This document shows positions 35,420 to 46,818 of a stretch of 64,000 nucleotides of DNA, piece by piece. The notes beneath the pieces are model-generated. The model was not told the DNA's origin and searched no databases. It worked only from the letters and a program-made list of their open reading frames with translations. The DNA is taken from assembly GCF_022965805.1 (NCBI RefSeq), contig NC_133117.1, forward strand, positions 7,030,183 through 7,094,182, given 5' to 3'. Made by a program: the position numbers and the translations under genes. Numbering within the stretch: position 1 is the first letter of the stretch; every line of letters starts with the position of its first letter. The DNA is from Primulina eburnea. Its lineage: Eukaryota; Streptophyta; Magnoliopsida; Lamiales; Gesneriaceae.

Positions 35420-37480
35420 AATACTAAACAAGTTACTGATTTAAATGCTCATGAAGTTCTTGAGAACTTTACATGTTCTGGTCATGCTCTCTCACCTCAT
35501 AACACAATTCGTTGTCAACCTCATTTTGTTTCATGTGGTGAATATGGTCCTGAAAAGTATCCCATAAAAATATTGTCTTTAGTGATACTGATGGAGGGAC
35601 TAGTGATTTCAGTAAGTTTGATGACTCCTCAAATGAATTTACACCATGTCAGCTAAAAATTCTTAATTTTCTAATAATATTGAATTTGATTTACAAATGA
35701 ATAATGTTGAAAATAATGATGTAGGTGAGGATAGCTAGGGGAAAAGGTAATGACAAAGGGAAGAGTAAGGTAAGGTAAAAAGAAAAAGAGATGACTGTGA
35801 TGCTTATTGGGATAATGATAATGGTAAAAAGAAAAGGAAATGACTATGATGCTTATTTGGATAATGATAATGGCAGGAATGATTTTTTGGTAAGTTTTGA
35901 TGGATCAAGGGAGACATCCTATATGTAGAGAGGGTCGAGATATGGAGAATTTTCAATTTGTGGTTGGTATGAAGTTCAAGAATGCATTAGAATTCAGAGA
36001 GGTTTTCATGGAATACATTGTAAGAGGGGGTTTGATTTGTTGTATAAGAAAAATGAAAACACTAGAGTAGCTGTTGTATGCAAAAATGGTTATAGTTTAA
36101 GAATTCAAGCTTTTTTTGTTATGGAAAGCTTGCATTCTATATCAAAACGATCAATAGGGAACACTCATGAGCATGAGTCTGGGAAAAAAATTTGCTGACT
36201 ATAAATATTTTGGGAAAATGATTGAGAACTTTGCCAGATACATCATGACAATAAGATTGGCCAACTAAGCAACTTGATAGTCTGAAAATGTGGGTTGAGG
36301 ATAGATATTTGAAGGTTTTGAGGGCAAAGAGGATAGCCATGAAAAAAATTAGAAGGTTTGACAGTGTACAATACCAACTGTTGTGAGATTACTTGGAGAC
36401 AGTGTTGAGATATAATCCATGTAGTAAATTAATGGTTAAGAAGAAAGTTATATTATATGTTGCAAGGAATTAAGACTTGTTTTTTAACAGCATGTAGGCC
36501 TATTATAGGATTGGATGAGTGTTTCTTGAAGAAATTTTATGGAGGGCAGCCTTTGGTGGCTATTGGAACGGTTGACAATGATAACATGGTCCTCATTGCT
36601 TTGTAGTAGTCCATGTATAAAACAGAAACAATTTGACATGGTTCTTCAGAGAGATGTTGGATGATATAAGAGGTTTTGGAGAGGATGGATGGACCTTCAT
36701 CTCTGATGGTAGAAAGGGCTTGTTGATGCATTAAAAGATCTTGTACTTGATTTTGAGCACATAATGTACAACAAATAAGCATGATTTTGAAAATAAAATG
36801 AAGCTTATTGTTGAGGCAGATCCCATGAATCTTAATTAGGAGACAACAGATGAATGGATAAAAATAATTCCAACAGAGCATTGGACAAGAAGTCACTTTA
36901 AAGAAGATTTTTTGAGAGATGTGGTGGTTAACAATCTCTGTGAGTCATTCAACGGTTACATCTGGGAGGTAAGAGACAACCCAATCATCACAATATTGGA
37001 ATGCAAAGGAAAAAATCTGATGAAGAGAATGCAACAGAAGAAGGTTGGAATGGAAAAATATGATGATGACATCTGCCCCAATATATTGTAAAGAATCAAC
37101 AAAAATCAGAAGAAATTCAGGATCTATTATGCATTCCACTCGTGAGATCAAGAATATCAGGTTCAATTCTTGTATGTTCATGTTTTTCATATTCCCATGC
37201 TCTTTTGGCATTGAATTTAATAGTAATTAAATTTTTAAGGTGTGCTAGGAACATGAAAACACATGACAGAGTCAGACAGCCTCATCAAGGCCAAAAAAGA
37301 AAACATCTAGAAGGACACAAACAAGGGAGAAAACCGCATCTTCTCATCAGTGACATGATGCACAATCAACAAATGCATCGCATGCAAATGGTGCACCATC
37401 ATCTAATGCACCTCGCACAATGTCCATGGATCAGGATGTCCAATAGTGGGAACAACAAATTCAGTTATGGTTAGCCCCAT
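35420..37480 (+). pseudogene. Mutator-like (MULE) transposase relic
   Basis: Broken plus-strand frames give the ordered motifs of MuDR/MURA-type transposases. Near 35950-36120: GMKFKNALEFREVFMEYI and RVAVVCKNGYSLRIQA (MuDR N-terminal DNA-binding domain). Near 36480-36600: FLTACRPIIGLDECFLKKFY, then GGQPLVAIGTVDNDN (catalytic core with its first acidic residue). Near 36660-36760: GEDGWTFISDGRKGLVDAL. Near 36930-36990: NNLCESFNGYIWEVRDNPII. A remnant of the SWIM zinc finger follows near 37180 (S-H-A-L-L-A-L-N). Stops and frameshifts are frequent, so it is inactive. Terminal inverted repeats and a 9-bp TSD were looked for but not found. Confidence 0.85.
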
Positions 37481-38118
37481 ATTTAAATTCATGATACTTA
37501 TTTTATCATGTTCTCCAACATTTTTTATCCTTACGAATTGGAAAATCTGGATTGAAGAGTTCAAATAAACAGTAGAGCAATGACGAATGCAAGAGTAATA
37601 ACACATGAATTAGTGCAAGTAGTGCAAGTGCAGGTGCAGGTGAAACTGCCAATGCAGGAGTGTGAATTTTGTTTGAAGAATATAGACTGTTGATGATTGT
37701 TTTTTTTTTTTTTTTGGAAAGAAGAATGACAAGTGCCAATAACGTGTTTTGGTTTAATGGAAATTGTTAGAAACATGAAAGTAATGTGTTTGGGTTACAA
37801 TTGTTAGAAACTTGGAAGTAATGTGTAAAAGGTTTTGGAAATTTGAATGTAATGTTTTTTGGTTTAATGGATAGGAATACACTTTTATTTACAAGATGTT
37901 TTGTTTTGGTTTAATAGATTGGAATACAATAGTAAATATATCTTCATTTACTTAGCAACAAAATGAACATACTTTCATTTCATTCATAATCAATATACAC
38001 CCAAACATATACGTTAATAGACTTCACTTATAACTAATACAAACTTCTGCACACACTAGAACTTCAATACATAATCAATTCACAATCTACATTGCCTAAA
38101 GCACCAAATTACTTAAGG
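37481..38118. other. No gene seen
   Basis: AT-rich sequence with a T run near 37702-37717 and imprecise repeats of gaaattgttagaaac and gtaatgtgt (about 37760-37870). Nothing else is recognisable. Confidence 0.6.
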
Positions 38119-39215
38119 TGTTAGAGTACATGTCCTGCAAGCCAACGATTGGCTAGGGAATTTATTAACTCAAGTGTAATAAACAATCTTTATTTTAATA
38201 TAATTTAACTTTTTATGGTCTTGTTTTACTTTATCTGTATACCCATGCGATCAGCATCGATAAAGTCCTTGATTATACTTTACGAGAAATGAATCGTAAT
38301 TCGATGTTGAAACTCATTTATAAACAATGTATAATCTAAATTCGTTACTAGTCGATTTAGCCGCCTAAAACATGGATAAAGGTCGCTTGAGACTAGCATC
38401 TGTGATATTGTGTGCTACGTTTCTTAGTAAGGGCATAGAAATGTCCAAACACACAGATGGGTAGTCATATGATGATTATACCGAACAACCCTCTCTCGGA
38501 CTTTCCAAGTGGTTATCATTCATCGATAGAATAAGTCCTGTGGTTATGATTGTACACCATTAGTCCTTACGACCCGAGACAACACTGAGGCTCTATATGC
38601 TAGGGCTGTGCTTTGACTCGTTTACCGGCTCCAGGAGAGTCATTAGGTGGCGAGGTTGGGTACAGTTGCGACACATATAAGAGCCAGTGCATTGTAGTCG
38701 GGGATTCACCGCTCACCTATGGGTGTGGATATCCTATTTGATCAGATAAATAATAGTGCGTGGAATCTCTGGTCAGAGTATGAGATGTACATTGAAGAAG
38801 GAGTTCTCCAATGGTACATGCGATGCCACTATTTATATGTATCACATAGTTATCGAATTATTATGCAACCCTCGATAAACCAATAGTTGCAGATTCGATC
38901 GGAATATATGAGATGAAGAGACCGTACTGTACGTTAATCATAATCTACTGGTTCTTGCAGGCACTATCAGTGATACCTAGGGAATGATGGGGCGATGCTA
39001 CTAGACGCTCTTACCATGATTCGATGAGTTTAATCAGAAATATGATTTCTGACATTCTCGTGATCAATTGTTGATGCATAGAATGTGGCAAATTAGGGTA
39101 AACCCAAATAAAGATCATGTCCTGAATCACAAAGGGTTGTGAACTCACGTCTAGCTGTATCCCTGAACCATTGAGGGTCATACAAGTACTGATTTATTTT
39201 GTCCCCGTTGAGATA

Positions 39216-39402
39216 ATAAATTCAAGGAATTGAATTTATATAAGACATTGAGAGAATAAATTCAGGAGTTGAATTTATATTATGATATAGGTAAATTCAA
39301 GTAGTTGAATTTATGATAATTGAATTTTGAGAAAATAAATTCAAGGACGTTGAATTTATAAAATCTGAGGATCTAATTTATTAAACTCAAAAGTTGAGTT
39401 TA
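39216..39402 (+). repeat. Hairpin array ATAAATTCAA...TTGAATTTAT in element E LTR
   Basis: Five units, each a 9- to 10-bp perfect stem with a loop of 3 to 5 bases; the last has the variant stem TAAACTCAA/TTGAGTTTA. The 3' LTR has the same block at about 47919-48142 with one more unit (near 48040-48062). Confidence 0.9.
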
Positions 39403-39584
39403 TTGAATATTAAATTAAATATAGTGAGAAGTATGTTTAATGGACTTGTAGGAGTACATCTCCAACATACTAAATAATTAAAGTTCTTAATGGACTTTGA
39501 TTAATTAATTAAACTAGTTGGACTAGTCCAATTAATTAATCAAACCCATTAATGTTAATGATGAATATTAAGTCATGACTTGAT

Positions 39585-39592
39585 TATAAAAG
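39585..39592 (+). promoter_or_regulatory. TATA box of element E 5' LTR
   Basis: TATAAAAG, downstream of the hairpin array. The 3' LTR has the weaker TATAAAAT at the equivalent place near 48329. Confidence 0.6.
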
Positions 39593-40204
39593 GGAGTAAG
39601 TAAGTCATAACCCTAGCCTCCAAGAGACCACAATTTTTCAAAAATGTTTCGGTAATTTGGAAAAGAAATAATTATAAATACAGTAGGCTTTCGGCTCCGA
39701 AATTAATTAAGTAAATTAAGGATTAGAAATAATTATAAGGATTTTGATTCTTAATTAGAGATAAGGCTTCCGAAATTTCTTTCAACACAGTAGGCTTTCG
39801 GCTCTTCCAATTTTCCAAAAATTGCTCTCGAAATTCCTTTGTTTTATGCAAGAAAATTTGGCTTATAGTATTGAGTCAATTATTTCTTCATGTTCTATCT
39901 CTACGCAAAAACATATTATAATTTTCTAGTGCAAATATAAGAGGAACAAGTATTCCAATCGTGGAACGGATTAGTAGATCAAAGAACGTTCGTAGTGATT
40001 TACAACAAGAGCTACGTCCGCTAATACCCGAGTAGTTGGAGCCAAGTGAAAATTTCACTAAAGGTAAAATTTTAAACATCCTATGTATGTTTAATTTATA
40101 AAATCATACGAGTGCTCAAACATATATTTTGATTGTCAAAATAAATAAAAATAAAATTTAAAAACTTCCGCTGCGTTTGAGCACGAGAAAATCGGGATCC
40201 AACA

Positions 40205-41959
40205 GAAGGCCAATGATCACAAAAAACCACAAATCACGTGCCATCGTGCGCGCGGCGTCTGCCCGCCAGCGCGCAGCGTGCGCACGGCGTCCGGCACACC
40301 TGCGCAGGACTGTGTGGACAGCATGCCCGCCAGTGCCCAATACGGTCGGGCAGCGAGGGCGGCGCGGGCGGCCTGAGAAGGTCTCGGGCACTGTGCTGAT
40401 TATTGGGCTTGAATTGTTTGGGCCTAAGGTGCGATTTTCTGATTTTTTTCAAACTTTGGATTAAATTGAGATTTTATGAAATAGTTATATTTAATTTTTT
40501 TTGAAAAATTAATTTTTTGAAATTAATAATTTTTTTGTAAAATAATTAGAATATGATTTTAATTATTTATGATAAAAATAAGTTTTACAAGAAATCAATT
40601 ATTATTGATATAATTGGAAATCAAATAAAGGCTTTTATTTATTTTATTAAATTATTTAATAATTGTGATGGTTAGTAATAAAATTATTAGATGTATGATT
40701 TATCAATTAATTATATTTGTTTAATTAGTTGATGTTAATATTTGATATTAAATGCATGAAGGATGATCGAGAGTCTTGACCAATGTGTTAGATATATGTT
40801 AAAAATTTTTATTGTTTTATTCATTTTGTTAATATTTGATATTATTAAAGTGGGTCTGATTTATGGCCCGTTCCCACCCCATGAGATGTATCCCTTATGT
40901 GTCATGGCTATTTTAAATATAATTATTAGAAATAGTGGGAGATCAAGACTAGAAGATGGTGGGCCCGATGAACAAGATGGAGACATGTAAAATATTGGAA
41001 GCTCTTGTAATAGTTACATTTGCATCCCTGCATTCATCTAGCTTTTGGATCTGGATCCATGTGTAGCTCACATGGATCTAATAGTGTTGGCGATCGATCA
41101 TCCTTATTTATTGTTGAATGTCATATTATGATACATGCGATATATAGTAGTATGCATGTATGTATATTATTAAATAATATAGTTGCACGAATCCGGCAAA
41201 CATACAAACTCGTGGAACGCGATTTTTAAATTAAAATGATGAGACAATTTTAAAATTAAAATCCCTCATTTTGAATAAGATTCAAAATTTATATCAAACC
41301 AGAAAAGTGAAAATTAAAACAGTTTAATTTATTCTTGCCTTCCATCAACTGTGGTTGCATGTTGATCGCTACCCCGCGGACAGTGTGGCTCATATTATTG
41401 GGGAGGCCTGGACCCCGGAAAGCTGTGACTTCCACCGGACATATGATGTGAATTGAGTTGAACTCCCATGACTTCGGCTCATATTATTGGGGGAACTCAT
41501 GGCGACCGTCCACTACAATTCAATACTGATGGGTCGGTTTGACGCGTGAATGGCGACCGTCCACTACAATTCAATATTGATGGGTCGGTTTGACACGTGA
41601 AAATAAACAGCGTCATATTATTGGGTCCTTATTAAACGTGAGGCAAAACACGAGGAGGTTGCATAGGGATGCAATCAAATTCTACATTTTAGAAATTATA
41701 ATTGGCTGATATTATTCGGGATTATAATTGGATAATTGGACTCTACGTGCCCACTAAAGAAATACGATTTCCTTTTTCATCAGAGGGTGGTGAAAATGTC
41801 AAAATATTGGGAGGGAGATTTATAAAATAAAATCCATATTTTATATCTTAAAATTATTTTAAAATTATCAGTAACTATTATTCTTTTTCTGTATCAATAT
41901 TTTTTCTATTTCGTCACGTAATCCATTTTTATTATTAACAAAGCTAATCGAATCTAATT
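40205..41959 (+). other. Element E leader, non-coding, with GC-rich island and repeated motif
   Basis: The stretch 40235-40385 is strikingly GC-rich (cgcgcggcgtctgcccgcc) within AT-rich DNA. From 41391 the word ATATTATTGGG recurs (41392, 41481, 41615; variant at 41709). Positions 41499-41549 and 41550-41600 are a 51-bp tandem duplication starting atggcgaccgtccac. No credible protein is encoded; frames here are short and lack motifs. Confidence 0.7.
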
Positions 41960-42331
41960 TTCAATACTGGTTGAGAAAATTGTTCTGAATTCAGAGAAAA
42001 TGACATACACACTATTGTCAGTCCTGCTGAACTGACAAAGCATGCAAGATTGTAGGACCATAGTATGCAAGCTAAAGTATAAAATGCTCGCTTCTATGTC
42101 AAATGAACTGTAGGGGACAGTTTGAGGAAATTTTGAATGCTGCTGACATTCTAATGTACGTGCAAGAGTCGCATGGAGCATGAAACTATGCACACCACTT
42201 TCAAGGAGCTCATGACTACACACATGCAAGACAAAGCTTTGGCCCATGAGCGTAGTGTACATATGACTGGGTTTATTGAGAATGTGATGCGCCTGGAATA
42301 TGTGATTCCTAACGAGTTACTAGATAACATC
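41960..42331 (+). pseudogene. Element E gag fragment, upstream of solo LTR F
   Basis: Broken plus-strand frames include MLASMSNEL near 42083 and MTGFIENVMRLEYVIPNELL from 42263. These resemble the copia Gag (UBN2-type) region where the family reads L-x-x-L-G-x-x-x-x-x-E-L. The fragment is cut at the acatc target site (42327-42331), and gag resumes at 44235. Confidence 0.6.
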
Positions 42332-44229
42332 TGAAACAACCCCACTCCCATGACAATAACATTGAAATTAAATGACATACGCGGAAGCATTTGAATTTAA
42401 AAGGGAAAGAACAATATACCATTTACATCATAACTATTTTACGCACTAATATACATAACCATTCACCATCATATCCTTCAACACATAACCAAAAGCCAAC
42501 ATAAAGTTTTCCTCATAATTCATTTAGCCAAATACATGACATTTTAAAACTTCACATGTTTACTAAACTCAAAACAAAAGTGACACCACCAAACAAAATC
42601 TTTCCCATTGCCTTATCTATATGACTTCTCCCGCCTCGGAAAATCCGCTTCAATCCTTTTTATTACCTGCATCACATGACATAACTGGAATGAGAATAAA
42701 ACTCAGTAAGTAAAGAAGCTGTACATAACAATTACATATGCATAGCTTTGGCTTAGAACGTGGCTATGGCAATGGCGATAAAGAATGAATCATAAATCTC
42801 AAATCAATATAAAGGGTATCATATCATGAATTAAAGGAAGGAAATGACAGTTCTGTGACCTGTGACCTGTGTCAAGTATCTCTTTGATATAAATATCAAA
42901 ACTGTGAGAGATACTCATAATCATGTGATTGGCCAATGACATGCATGAATTACTATCATTCCTTGGCTTTAATCATAGGAAATCTCATTGAGGCATTACA
43001 TCAAACACTTGGTAGGAACAATGAGTTACTAGCTCCTTTATCAATGAATTCCATAGTAATCTTTGAACAATGAATATATATAACAATATACATATCGATT
43101 ATATGTCAATTGGAGGAGCTAGTTAGCAATAACATGGCTTGATACATATATAAATCATGTGAGCACAAGGAAAAGCTTTCACTTACAACAAACCAAATGA
43201 ATGCTTAGATGTTCTTGAAGGAAATCCTACAACAATAATCACAATCATAATCATAAATCGTCTCCAATAATCCAATGAATCATGAACCCAATTTAACCCT
43301 CAACACTTCAAACCCTTCTATACTCCAAAAACATAGAATAATTACCTTGTAGCTTGAAATCTTAGGAAGGAGCAACTAAGAAATCACTATAATCCTTGCA
43401 TTTGGAGTAGAGAATTGGAGAGAAGAAAACCATGAGTGAAAAGGATTTGAATCGATGGAAGAGAAAGGAAAATGATAGGAAATGTGTAGAAGAATATAGA
43501 GTAACGTTTATAAGCCTCCAATTCCTTTAAAAACGTGTTTTATATGCCATATACACGGACCCCGTGCCCCCTCCGTGTATAGGTCCGTGTACACTCGGGA
43601 AATCACTCATTTTGCATAGCCGGACACGGACCCCGAGTGGGGGTCCGTGTACCCTCTGCCAAGGGCCAAAACTGCATTTTTGCTTCCGAATTAGCAAAAG
43701 TGGTAAACATGAAAGTTGTAGCCCTATGTGTTTTCTTAAACTCTCCAAATTTCAGATCATTTGGAGGTCGGAGTAAAGAGTTATGCCCATTCTACCAACA
43801 TGTGTCAGTGCAGGAACAACGAAACACACGACACACTTCGGGCCGCTTTTGGCTCGTCTTCCCTAAGGATTTGAACAAAACTCAAAATAAGAAAGTTATA
43901 GCCTTATATCTTATCTTTCTAATGAAGTGGCCTCACCTCAATTGGATCAATATACAAAACATTATACTAAAAACCACAACTACTGCCACATTTTTCATAT
44001 CATTTCTGCACTTCTATTTTCTATTTAGCTCAAAATCAAATTTCTATTATACCCATTCATTTCCATAATCATTACCAACTATGAACATAATACCAAAACA
44101 ATAACCATTCCAATAAAGATATCCATAACCAGTAACCATTCAACATAATCTCAACCAGTAAAGCATAAAACATGATCATAACAATAATAAACCATAAGGA
44201 TTAACATGATAAAAGGTTGGGCTATTACA
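42332..44229 (-). mobile_element. Element F: solo LTR, Ty3/gypsy type, minus strand
   Basis: 1898 bp with TG...CA ends: tgaaacaacccc on the plus strand at the left, and TGTAATAGCCCAACC when read from the right. The TSD is acatc at 42327-42331 and 44230-44234. No interior, PBS or PPT is present, so it is the product of LTR-LTR recombination. The minus orientation is inferred because TGTAATAGCCC resembles gypsy LTR starts and the putative promoter reads that way. Open frames inside (for example 43637-44068) have no homology and are not genes. Confidence 0.88.
43537..43650 (-). promoter_or_regulatory. Hairpin cluster and TATA box of solo LTR F
   Basis: On the minus strand an 11-bp perfect stem with a five-base loop (43624-43650; ACACGGACCCC against GGGGTCCGTGT) and a second 8-bp stem ATACACGG/CCGTGTAT (43551-43580) come directly before CATATAAAACACG, with TATAAAA at 43538-43544. 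Further cacgg/ccgtg words fill the interval. Confidence 0.75.
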
Positions 44230-44234
44230 ACATC

Positions 44235-45134
44235 AATTTTTTGTTTTTCTCTTTCTCATTTGACAGGGTTATGGTGAATTGAATAATATAGATGATAGCC
44301 TTGAAGAGCTAGTCAATACGCTTATAACTTATGAGATCACCATAAAATAAGAAATTGTTGTTTTTCTAATGGGCCTCTCGTTAGACGAAAAATGTCTCAA
44401 AGGTGAGGGAAAGAAATTTTCTGCCCCTCACAAAGAAAAACAAACCCAATAAGAGACAAACTTTGAAGGACACTTAAAAGGCCTACAAAGTCCGATAAGT
44501 CAGAACATATTTATTTCACTGCAAGAATTCCGAACATAAGAAATTATATGCACCAGAAATGTTCTGGAAGTAATAAGTGAATGTCCAAGTAAACAGGATT
44601 TTAACAACAAACAAAATAAAGTTAGATGATCTAAATCCCGCACAAATATGACACGCTAGACTATGTTACATTTCCCAAAGAAGGATGCACAAGCTAGTGG
44701 GAGAATGCATGTTTGACTTGTCAGACATAAATTTTCTAGTTACCCGTGAGTCCTGTCTAAAAGAAAATAAGGCTTAGACTCCATTCATGGAAACGTTGAA
44801 CGTGCACATGGTCTACTGGATTTGATCCACACAGACATTTGTTGTCCGCTAAGTGTTAGAACAAAATATGGAAAATCCTACTGATGACCATTCGAGGTAT
44901 TGGTGTGTTTATTTAATGAAACACAAATCTGAAGCATTTGAAAGGTTCAAAGAATTCAGATATAAAGTAGAAAAACAGCTAGAAAGAAGTATTAAGACAC
45001 TTCAATCTGATCGAGGTGGAGAATACTTGAGTGCTGAAATTTTGGATTATCTAAAAGAGACTGAGATTCTTTCACAGTGGACTCCACCAGCAATACCACA
45101 ATTGAATGATGTTTCTGAAAATCGTAATTGAACC
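44235..45134 (+). pseudogene. Element E gag end and integrase, first part
   Basis: After the end of gag (about 44270-44340) come integrase fragments. AHGLLDLIHTDIC lies near 44805-44845 (first catalytic Asp region). The frame then is open at 44853-45131 with DDHSRYWCVYLMKHKSEAF and LQSDRGGEYLS (second catalytic Asp). The third catalytic position lies near 45100-45120 in the run before ENRNRTL, where the family has G-x-x-E-R-x-N. Frames are broken in several places, and a stop at 45129 (TGA) follows N-R-N. Confidence 0.8.
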
Positions 45135-45681
45135 TTATTGGACATAGCTCGATCCATGATGGGATTCACTGAATTGCCTACATCGTTTTGGGGTTTTGCG
45201 CTTGAAACTGCGGCAATGTTGTTGAAAAATGTTCATATAAAGGCAGTGGATAAAACACCATATGAGATATGGATTGGAAAAACTCCCAAATATTCTTTCT
45301 TGAGAATATGAGGATGTCCTGCTTACGTGAAGCAGACAGTGGGAGACGAATTGGATAGTAGATCCACTTTGTGCTACTTTGTAGGATATCCAAATAATTC
45401 TGTTGGATATTATTTCTATCACCCCCAATGAAGCAAAAGTGTTTGTTTCAAGAAATGCCATCTTTTTGGAAAAAAAGAATTTCTATTAAATAGAAAAGGC
45501 AAAGATGATAGAACTTGAAGAAATTTCAAGATACTCCCTTAACTGTAGAAGTTGAACATGATCCCCAACAACCAGTAGTTGAAGTATATGCTTCTAGAAG
45601 GTCTGATAGGGTTATCAGACCACCTGCAAGATACACGCTTCTTCATGAACAATGCCATGAATTGCCTTTTGTCAGAGATCA
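45135..45681 (+). pseudogene. Element E integrase C-terminal part and linker to RT
   Basis: Reads LLDIARSMMGFTELPTSFWG, then TPYEIWIGKTPKYSFLRI, a stop, and GCPAYVKQTVGDELDSRS with CYFVGYPNNSVGYYFY: the typical copia integrase C-terminus. After it comes a linker with SRRSDRVIRPPARY near 45590-45640, the family's S-x-R-x-R-x-P-x-R-Y segment before RT. Several stops and shifts occur. Confidence 0.78.
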
Positions 45682-46780
45682 ATGTATGGTCTCAAGCAGG
45701 AGTCAAGGAGTTGGAACCTCAGATTTGATAACAGTATCAATGAATTTGGTCTTGCCAAAAGTCTTGAGGAACCATGCATGTACAAGAAAGTTAATGGGAG
45801 TGCAGTGACATTCTTGGTAATTTATGTTGGTGATATCTTGCTCATTGGGAATGATATAGGATTATTGCAATCAACTAAGTGTGGTTAGCAAGTAAATTCT
45901 CCATAAAATATATGGGTGAAGCATCTTATGTATTGAGAATACAAATCTATAGAGATAGATCAAAAGGATGCTGGGTCTCACCCAAGCGATTTATATCGAT
46001 ACCATTCTAAATAAATTCTCTATGGAAGAGTCCAAGAGATGATACTTATCAATGTGTCATGGTGTTACTCTATCTAATGCAATGTGCCCCAAGACTGATG
46101 GAAAGATAGAGATGATGACAGTATTCCATATGCGTCTGCTATTGGTAGTATCATGTATGGTATGATATCGACACGTCCTGATGTTGCTTACGCTCTGAGT
46201 GTTACAAGCAGATATAAAGCGAACCCTGGTCCAATGTATTGAAAGGCCGCAAAAGATATTCTTAAGTACTTGAGAAGGACTAAGAATTTGTTCATGGTTT
46301 ATGGGGGTGGAGAATTGAAATTGGAAGGCTACACGCATAATAACTTTAAATGTGATGTAGATGATTCGAAATCGGCCTCTAGTTTTGTATTCATGCTAAA
46401 TGGTGCGACTGTCTCTTGGAAAAGTTCCAAGCAAGACTCCGTTGCGGATTCCACAACTGAAGCTGAATACATTGATGTATCTGCTGCAACCAAAGAGCCA
46501 GTTTGGATGAGGAATTTTGTCCAAGAGTTGGGCGTTATTCCTAATGGATTTGATCCAGTCCCGTTGTACTGCGACAACACTGGTGCCAATGCGCAAGCAA
46601 AGAACCAAGGTCTCATCAGCGATCCAAACATATACTGAGGAAGTTCCACATCATACGGGAGATTGTGTGAAGAGGAGACATGTCAGTTAAAAGAGTCTCC
46701 TCTGCAGAAAATATTGTTGATCCACTTTCAAAGCCCTTGCCAGGACCATTGTTTGAGAAGCATCGCGAAGCAATGTGATT
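45682..46780 (+). pseudogene. Element E reverse transcriptase (C-terminal part) and RNase H
   Basis: RT is represented only from MYGLKQESRSWN onwards; the N-terminal half of the domain (roughly 170 residues in TNT1-type proteins) is missing between 45680 and 45685. The catalytic box reads YVGDILLIGND instead of YVDD, so one essential Asp is lost. RNase H follows at 46255-46640 with KDILKYLRRTKNLF, SWKSSKQDSVADSTTEAEYI and YCDNTGANAQAKN, ending shortly before the 3' LTR. Confidence 0.85.
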
Positions 46781-46818
46781 AAAGTTATGGGTAGTTGGCT
46801 CTAGGGTAAGTGAGAGAT

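Larger units (their letters stand above)
38119..40204 (+). repeat. Element E 5' LTR
   Basis: 2086 bp. It contains five short perfect hairpins with AT-rich stems at 39216-39239, 39256-39278, 39292-39313, 39335-39359 and 39382-39402. A TATA box (TATAAAAG, 39585-39592) follows about 180 bp after the last. Confidence 0.88.

Noticed and set aside
40177..40464. Overlapping open frames on both strands in the GC-rich island
   Set aside because: High GC removes stop codons in every frame; compositions are Arg/Ala/Pro-rich without motifs, and the region is non-coding leader of element E.
43637..44068. A 143-codon open frame inside solo LTR F
   Set aside because: It overlaps the hairpin and promoter block antisense to the inferred LTR direction, has no recognisable domain, and is absent from any known LTR function.
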